DNA of 64,000 nucleotides from Culex pipiens pallens (taxonomy: Eukaryota > Arthropoda > Insecta > Diptera > Culicidae). Position numbers and translations under genes: made by a program. Under the pieces are notes generated by a model. It was not told the DNA's origin. It ran no database searches and worked only from the letters and a program-made list of their open reading frames with translations. Positions 57,557-64,000 of the stretch are shown here, piece by piece (position 1 is the stretch's first letter; the number at the start of each line of letters is the position of its first letter). The stretch covers positions 138,325,874 through 138,389,873 of the forward strand of contig NC_068937.1 of assembly GCF_016801865.2 (NCBI RefSeq), in the 5' to 3' direction.

Positions 57557-60500
57557 TGATTTCTCGGTAAAGTGATACGCAATTTGCAAATAAATCTCTA
57601 ACTTGTTAGAAAAAAATGGTTTTGGAACAAGCATTGATTTTGTTTACCAATTTTCTACTAGAAGGAACAGATTGAAGCCTAACGAATGGTTTTCCTTTTC
57701 TCTGTTTCAACGCTTTGTGAATTTTCCCATGTTTGACCCTTTATAACAAAAGATTTAATTGTTTGAAGGTAGGTACTAACTTTTGATTACCTGATTTAAA
57801 ATGTGTATTTTTTTAATTCAAAATAAAAACCAGCCTAAATTGAATTGATGAATTTCTTAAAGTAAGTGCCCATCTCAATAAAAAAAACCTATCAATCGCT
57901 TTTGAGCAATTTTTAGAACCATACCGACAACTTTTATTTCATTAGAAACAAGGTCAAACCAAAACAAGGCTGTTCTCTTTTCGAATACCTTAACAAATGT
58001 TTGCCCAGTTTTACTTAAAAAAATGTTTATTTTTTACACAAATGCCCTCGCCTTTTTTTAACCCATCGTAATACAGGATGCTAACGACTTGTAAAAAGGC
58101 ATCCGAAAAAAAAAATCAGAGCAATCCGTTCAAGGTCCAATAAAGTCCCGAACCATACGGCGGGCGGCGGCGGCAGCGGTGATGACCTTCGATGCTTTGG
58201 TCTAAATTGCCCTTTCGTTGTTGCGTCAGAGGAGGTCTCATCTTTTCTACGCTGCTGCTGTCGCCAAACGGACCCAGAACTTCAGACATCCCGAAAGGCT
58301 GCAGGAATCGGGATCATTCACGGTGCAAGGCCAAAACAGGGGAAATAAGTAGAGCAAACATTCCGGGCAACGGAGCTCGGAGCCGGTTGAGCAATGTGCT
58401 GCGTGTGTGCGGCATTTGGAGTGTAAACAGTGCGTTCTAGTTAATTTCGTTTGTTGACGGTTCACGCGCGAGCGCTCAACTCTGCTATCGAGCTATTGTT
58501 TGTTTGGTTGAAAGGCACAAAAGTCTTCTTTTGAGAGTCTTGTTGCCGCGCCTTTTGCGTCAAGGTGCTAAAACGGGTCGCCGCCTGTTCCGACACCAAG
58601 TCGTGTTCGGGCTGTGCTGAAGTTGTGGGTGGTGTCTGTCTCTCCGGGGTTGTGACATTTTCGAGGTCGTAAAAGCCGTTTTTTTTTCGCGAAGCAATCG
58701 AAGTGTGGTGCGCGCATCATAATTTGCTTGATATATGACGACGAGGACGTCGCGGGTTGAATCTCCAACCCATATGAAAGGAAAGCTCTTCGCGTTCTGC
58801 ATCCCGGCGCGTTGGTCATGCACCGTGTGCACGACGTCGCAAACCGGCCAGAGTGGCGTATAAAATATGGATTGCAATTAACATCGCATACCGAAGGATG
58901 GTCGTAAATAACGTGAAAATTTTTTATGTCATCGTAAATATGCATTAGCGAGGAGCGGGTTCAAGTTTTGGCCGGGCTCGTTGGAGCGACTTTTGGGACA
59001 CTCCGGTCCGGGGTCCGTCGGTTTGCGGAAAACTTTGTCAATTACAGCGAACCTGAGCGCGCGAGGGTGGACCTTCAGTGTGCTCACAGTACCTGAATGA
59101 ATTTATGACGTGTTTGTGTTATTTTCATCGCTCGAGACTAAACGAATTTCCAACTACCGGGCTTGAGCGGCTACAGTGGTCACGTTCAATTAGGGCCGTC
59201 GTAAAAAAATCTCATTTCGCCCTCCCCCGAGTTCGGGACTCCACGTCCAAGTCGTGCCTCGTCGTCGCTCAACCGTACATTAACACTAACGAGAAGTGAA
59301 AGATTCAGTGGCAAGTAACGGGCCAGCGTCGTGACGATTGCCTCCATTCAGCTGAAGTTCAGTTTTTCTACCGCACCATGATGTATGAGCGAACAGACTG
59401 TACCCCGTAAGGAGAGAAGGTAGTCAATAAAACTACGCTTGATTTGTGTAGTTAACATGCATGAAGGCTGGGCCCTGTGACCCACCAACAACCAAATGAC
59501 GGAAATGACGAGATCCCAGCCAGCGACGACCTTATGCTCTGGATAAATATTTATCGAACAATTTGTGAAGATTCTAGCCCAACTGTGAACCAAACGGCGC
59601 GATCTTGCTTTCATTCATCTCACCTCAAATGTTGGAGGAGGCCGGCGACGGCCGGCGGGGGTGGCCTGGGCCAGGGCTCTCGTTTTACGATTATTGCCTA
59701 GTAAATATTTATTCAAATATTTATGAAGATGGACGTGTGTACGATTGTGTTGGCGTTCGTTCGAAATGCCGCGTCGGCCGGCCGGCTTGAGATGATTGAC
59801 GGATCGGCGGCGACGGAGGTGGTGGCGGAAAAATCGTTTCGAGAACGGAAGGAAAATAATGAAATTGTATGGGGAAAAGTAACTGTGTTGTTGTTGTTTC
59901 GTGAATGCAATCCGCGTTGGGTGCGCTGTGTTTGTTTGGCTTCATTAGGTCGTAATGAGGCTAAACGGTTGATTTGCATCACTAAAGGGCATAATCAGTG
60001 AGGGTGTGCTTGGTACATACACGGGTTTATGTATCGGATTGCTTTTTTTTAAAGGGTTTTATTCAGATTCTAAATGGGATACAGTTTTATTTGCTATTTT
60101 GACTTTTTATATGCAGATTCAAATTGGATTATTTCTAAGTGATTTTTTTTGTTGTATATTGTTTATTTATAGGTCGATCTAAAATTTCTCTCTAGAAGTA
60201 ATCAAACATAATTTTAATTATATTGTGATTGTTCAAAAATCCAGTAGGTTCATTCGATGTTTGACTGCATCTTCAAAAATAGGCTAGAACGCTTTTGTAG
60301 CAAGCTAAATAATAAAAAATGATACAAATATTTCCCTAATTAAATTTTAAATTAATGGTTGATTTACAGTACTGGTCAAAAGTGTTTGGATTTTTGCAGC
60401 TGATGGAATCTGGAATGTTAACTTTCAAATGCTTTTTTTAAACTTAGTTATACATTAGCGTTTAAAAAGAATCGTTTCCCTAAAAAACAAACACAAATTT

Positions 60501-60905
60501 TACTTGTTCGAATGAACTTTATATTTAGGTTTCTCGTGAGATTATATCAAAAGAAATGGCAACGATTTGAATTTTTAAAAGAGCGGAGTCGTTTCAGTTT
60601 TTTGTTCAAAATTTCGGCTTATTTTTTATGTTTTTTGTTGGACCTTCACAAATTTTATACATGGTTTTATCGCTGTGGGTGTAGCAGCCTTTTATGATGA
60701 ATAAGGTGTTACGATTTTTTTTATTTGGTAAATGTGTTTCTAAGGCTTTTTTCATGACTGTTACATATGAGTAATTCTCTGAGATCTCGGTCTTTCGATT
60801 TTTTTTTGTATTTTTTAATCAAGCTAAAACTTTTTTGGTGCCTTCGGTATGCCCAAAGAAGCCCTTTTGCATTAGTTTGTCCTTATAATTTTCCATACAA
60901 ATTTG
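57557..60905. other. Non-coding stretch
   Basis: No gene supported. A less AT-rich part at 58150-60000 has no repeats shared with the rest of the window and might be regulatory or a leader exon, but no splice or coding signal was convincing. 60010-60900 is AT-rich. Confidence 0.35.
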
Positions 60906-61377
60906 GGCTGGTACAAATATGTTTAAAAGTTTTTGTCACCCCCCCCCCCCCCCTTCAAAATTGGCCCGAAAAATCAGGGGGCAAAAAAAATATTTTTACA
61001 ATAAACTTCAAAATTTAAATGAAAATTCAAGTGCAACCAGCTGAAATCAAATTAAAATACATTCTTCTGCGTTTAAAATCATTTTTAGCATGTTTGGGTT
61101 TATTAAAAAATCTTAAGATTTTTTAAAAATTTTCGATGCAAAACCTTTTTTTTCGATACAATTTTTGTTTTTGTCAGATCTTAGATTTTTTGAAAACTAA
61201 TGATTGCAAAACAACTGAACTAGTGTAAAATGCATTTTAAAACACTTTTTTCATTTAAATGTGAAGACTATGGCTTGTTATTTAAATTTTTATATTTTTT
61301 TATTTTTTTGCCCCCCCCCCCCCTTGACCTCGGCCAGGGCCGAGGGACAAAATATTTTTTTAATATTTGCATCGGCC
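60906..61377 (+). mobile_element. Harbinger-type MITE, third copy
   Basis: Ends GGCTGGTACAAATATGTTT and ATATTTGCATCGGCC, with TTG on both sides (60903-60905 and 61378-61380), a 3-bp target duplication. Runs of C at about 60941-60953 and 61312-61323 are longer than in the 49312 copy. Confidence 0.72.
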
Positions 61378-61380
61378 TTG

Positions 61381-63999
61381 TCAGCTGTCCATACAAAAAT
61401 GATAAACGAAAATTCAAAAATCTGTATCTTCTGAAGAAATTTTTGGATCGATTTGTTATCTTCGGCAAAGTTGTAGGTATAGAAATGGACTACACTGAAA
61501 AAATAATACACGGTAAAAAAATGGTGATTTTTAATTTCACTTGATTTGCAAAAAAAACAATTTTTATTTTTTTTTCATTTTATGGTATGTTTTAGGGGTC
61601 ATCAAATGCTAACTTTTCAGAAATTTCCAGGTTGTTCAAAAAATCTTTAACCGAGTTATGAATTTTTGAATCAATACTGATTTTTTAAAAAAATCGACAT
61701 ATTGGTCGCAAAAAGTTTTCAACCTCATTTTTCGATGTAAAATCAAGTTTGCAATCAAAAAGTACTCTAGTGAAATTTTGATAAAGTGCACCGTTTTCAA
61801 GTTATAGCCATTTTTAGGTAACTTTCTTGAAAATAGTCGCAGTTATTATTTTTTTAATTAGTGTCCATGAATTTTTTTTTTGAAAAGTTGAGGATATTCT
61901 CTATTGTTTGCTTTTTTGAACTTTGTTGATACGACCCTTAGTTGCTGAGATATTGCCATGCAAAGATTTAAAAACAGGTAAATTGATGTTTTCTAAGTCT
62001 CAACAAAAAAAAACATTTTCTGATGTCGATATCTCAGCAACTAATGGTCCGATTTTCAATGTTAAAATATGAAACATTCGTGAAATTTTCTGATCGTTTC
62101 GAAAAATATATTTTCAAAATTTTAAAATTAAGACTAACTTTTCAAAAGGGTCAAATATTCAAAGTTTTCCTAAAAACAATTGTTGGTTTAACATTGTCTG
62201 TTTTTAAAGACAGTCTAGTGAAAACCAAACTGATTTTGTAAATAAATATTAGTAATATCTTATGAATTTGTAATTTGTTTAGTTAGTTGTTTTTTTAGAA
62301 ATAATTAAATCTTTTGAGATAATGATCACAGTTATAAAAAAATATTTTATCCATATAGGTAAGTATAAATTATCTGACGAGAAATCTACCACTCTTAACT
62401 GTCCATTCCTCTCAAAAAGTGAGAGTGTCGCCATTAATGTTCTCAATCATCGTAAAAATTGGCCGTTAAAATTTACATGCATTCCACGTCCCAGACTGGA
62501 TTAATTGTTCGATGCTGCAAAATGCTTAAAAGACACTCAAATAAAAAAGCTCGAGAGTTCTGAACGTGTCTGGAAAAGGCAAATCGAATCAACGTCTGCG
62601 TGTTCTTCAAAATGTCGCCGGCCGGCGGGAGTAAAGACTCATCAAGATGGGAGCATGGGAGGACCATAAATTACCGCACATGTCTGCAGTATCTTTCGAG
62701 ATTGATTTATATATTCTGGCCATTTTAGCTTGATTACCTCCCGATCTGTTTGGGGTGGAATGCGTCCCGCTAGGGAGGGGATAAAATGAGGGGGATAATT
62801 TCTTGAGCAGTTCAAATCAATTTGTAAATTCTAAATAGCAGCACCGGGTTTTGCGTTCGTGCTTTGCTGAGGCTAGAGGGGGATGGTTTGATTTGCTCGG
62901 TTCATTCATAAATTGATTATATGAGGCTATTAAACGAAATTATTGCTACTTTGGTCTAGTAGAGGACGTCGTTTAGGTGCAAGTGTTATGGCCCATCTTT
63001 CGAGACGTGTGTATGTGTGTGTGAGTGCTGGAGAACTGGTGACCATTACTTTATTCAGGTTTCCGTCGAGATTCGTCGTTTGATGGACACATCATAATCA
63101 CTCGCCACCAGCGCCAGCGCACTTAAGTGAGAGTTTAATGGATTTTTAATTTAATTTGCCACACGCAATTGTCGGGTTGAACAAATCTTTACTGCGTCCG
63201 GAGCAGTTAAAAAGAACTGACCGACCACACACCTACTCTCGTATGAGGGAGTAAATGTGGATTTAGCGAAACTTTAAAATAAGTAGCGCTGTAAAATGGC
63301 CCCAAGATTGCGAGAATGGGTTTATAGCAATTTTTTATTGGAGCGGTTATGACTTTCGTAATTGCTAGCTTGCATTTTTTTTTCAACCGCCCTTAATTCA
63401 GCCCGAGCAAACCTTATCAATCTCGCTCGTTCATCTTTTGCATTCTAAAATGCGGAAAAAAATGAGCTATTTTCAGCAATCTAGTTTTTAATGGCTGCCA
63501 TGTGGCCAATTCCGCCGAACAAGCGAAAAAGAAAAGTGGTTTCCATTAGTTTGATTAGCATTTTTCATGGCGGCGCTAAGGGTCGTTAAATTTCCCCCTC
63601 TCGCGATCCAAGAGTTCTAGAAAGCCCATTCGTCCAACCCTCGCTAACAAAAAAAAGAGAGGAGAAAGAAGAGAGAGAAAGGACGCTCGGCGTCTGCGCG
63701 CGATGGTGAAAGTCCATTATCACCGACGGCCGACGTCGACGTCGTCGTCGTCGCAGCAACCATTTGCTGCGAGTTTGGCGCCCCGTTGCGCATGTGTTGG
63801 TGGCCGTACGAACGCTGGTATTGGTGAATGCATGATGGCCGAAATGGTTTTGTTGAGCACCTTTTTTTTGGGGTGTGGCATAGCAGCCGGCAGCGTTGCC
63901 AGGAGAATGAAGGAACGCGAGAGAGAAGGTGGGAGAGAAATCGGATTTTTGGAGAGAGAGAGAGAGAGAGAATATGCTTGGCTGGTTGCTTGCGTTACG
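61381..63999. other. Non-coding right end with GA microsatellite
   Basis: 61381-62300 is AT-rich repeat-like sequence. 62500 onwards is less AT-rich, with GT repeats near 63010, a GTCGTC run near 63735 and a (GA)n tract at 63953-63971. No gene was supported. Confidence 0.4.
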
Positions 64000-64000
64000 G

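Overview
The window looks like nuclear DNA of a culicine mosquito, most likely Culex. This rests on the short (about 50-80 nt) GT-AG introns, the insect-style CAAAATG start contexts, a tRNA-derived SINE of mosquito type and a dense load of small DNA transposons. The species call is inference; nothing in the window proves it.

The left 29 kb holds a cluster of seven multi-finger C2H2 zinc-finger genes, called A to G here: A (minus, 518-1612), B (plus, 1855-4202), C (plus, 14460-16817), D (plus, 17535-19882), E (plus, 21348-23690), F (minus, 23778-25823 or 25854) and G (plus, 26330-29345). Nearly all begin with an 11-nt first coding exon (MMCR, MLCR or MLLR), followed by a shared N-terminal motif of the form R-Q/H-V/I-L/I-P-x-x-N/D-x-[IV]-E-x-I-[YF]-I-[VI]-K-x-E. 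The acidic region after it carries several psi-K-x-E sumoylation-type sites, and then come 6 to 19 C2H2 fingers. G is the longest (895 aa, 19 fingers, AT-hooks) and may resemble the ancestral form. B to E are recent 15-finger copies that are mosaics of one another. A and F are diverged minus-strand relatives.

The cluster is built from head-to-head pairs. A/B and F/G are intact. In front of C, D and E only decayed minus-strand remnants of the partner survive (about 4290, 17085 and 20243). A CAGCTG site is kept in each shared promoter.

Between B and C a 9.7-kb block (4477-14192) interrupts the remnant-promoter interval, and the unoccupied site can be read in front of D near 17260. The block contains a 150-bp tandem duplication and a near-perfect 4.7-kb tandem duplication. 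Each 4.7-kb copy carries a broken condensin subunit (Cap-D2-like) fragment with introns.

From 29.4 kb to the end I find no complete gene. This region is AT-rich intergenic or intronic DNA with well-delimited transposable elements: Tc1/mariner-type, hAT-type, Harbinger-type and pogo-like MITEs, a 1.35-kb fold-back element, a second SINE copy, and a 3.7-kb palindromic element. The palindromic element holds a 133-bp satellite rich in AACCGGTT and a 1.4-kb 9-bp minisatellite. Around 53.3-54.6 kb there is a plausible 5' end (leader plus a very short first coding exon at 54560-54584 ending in GTAAGT) of a gene whose body would lie beyond the window.
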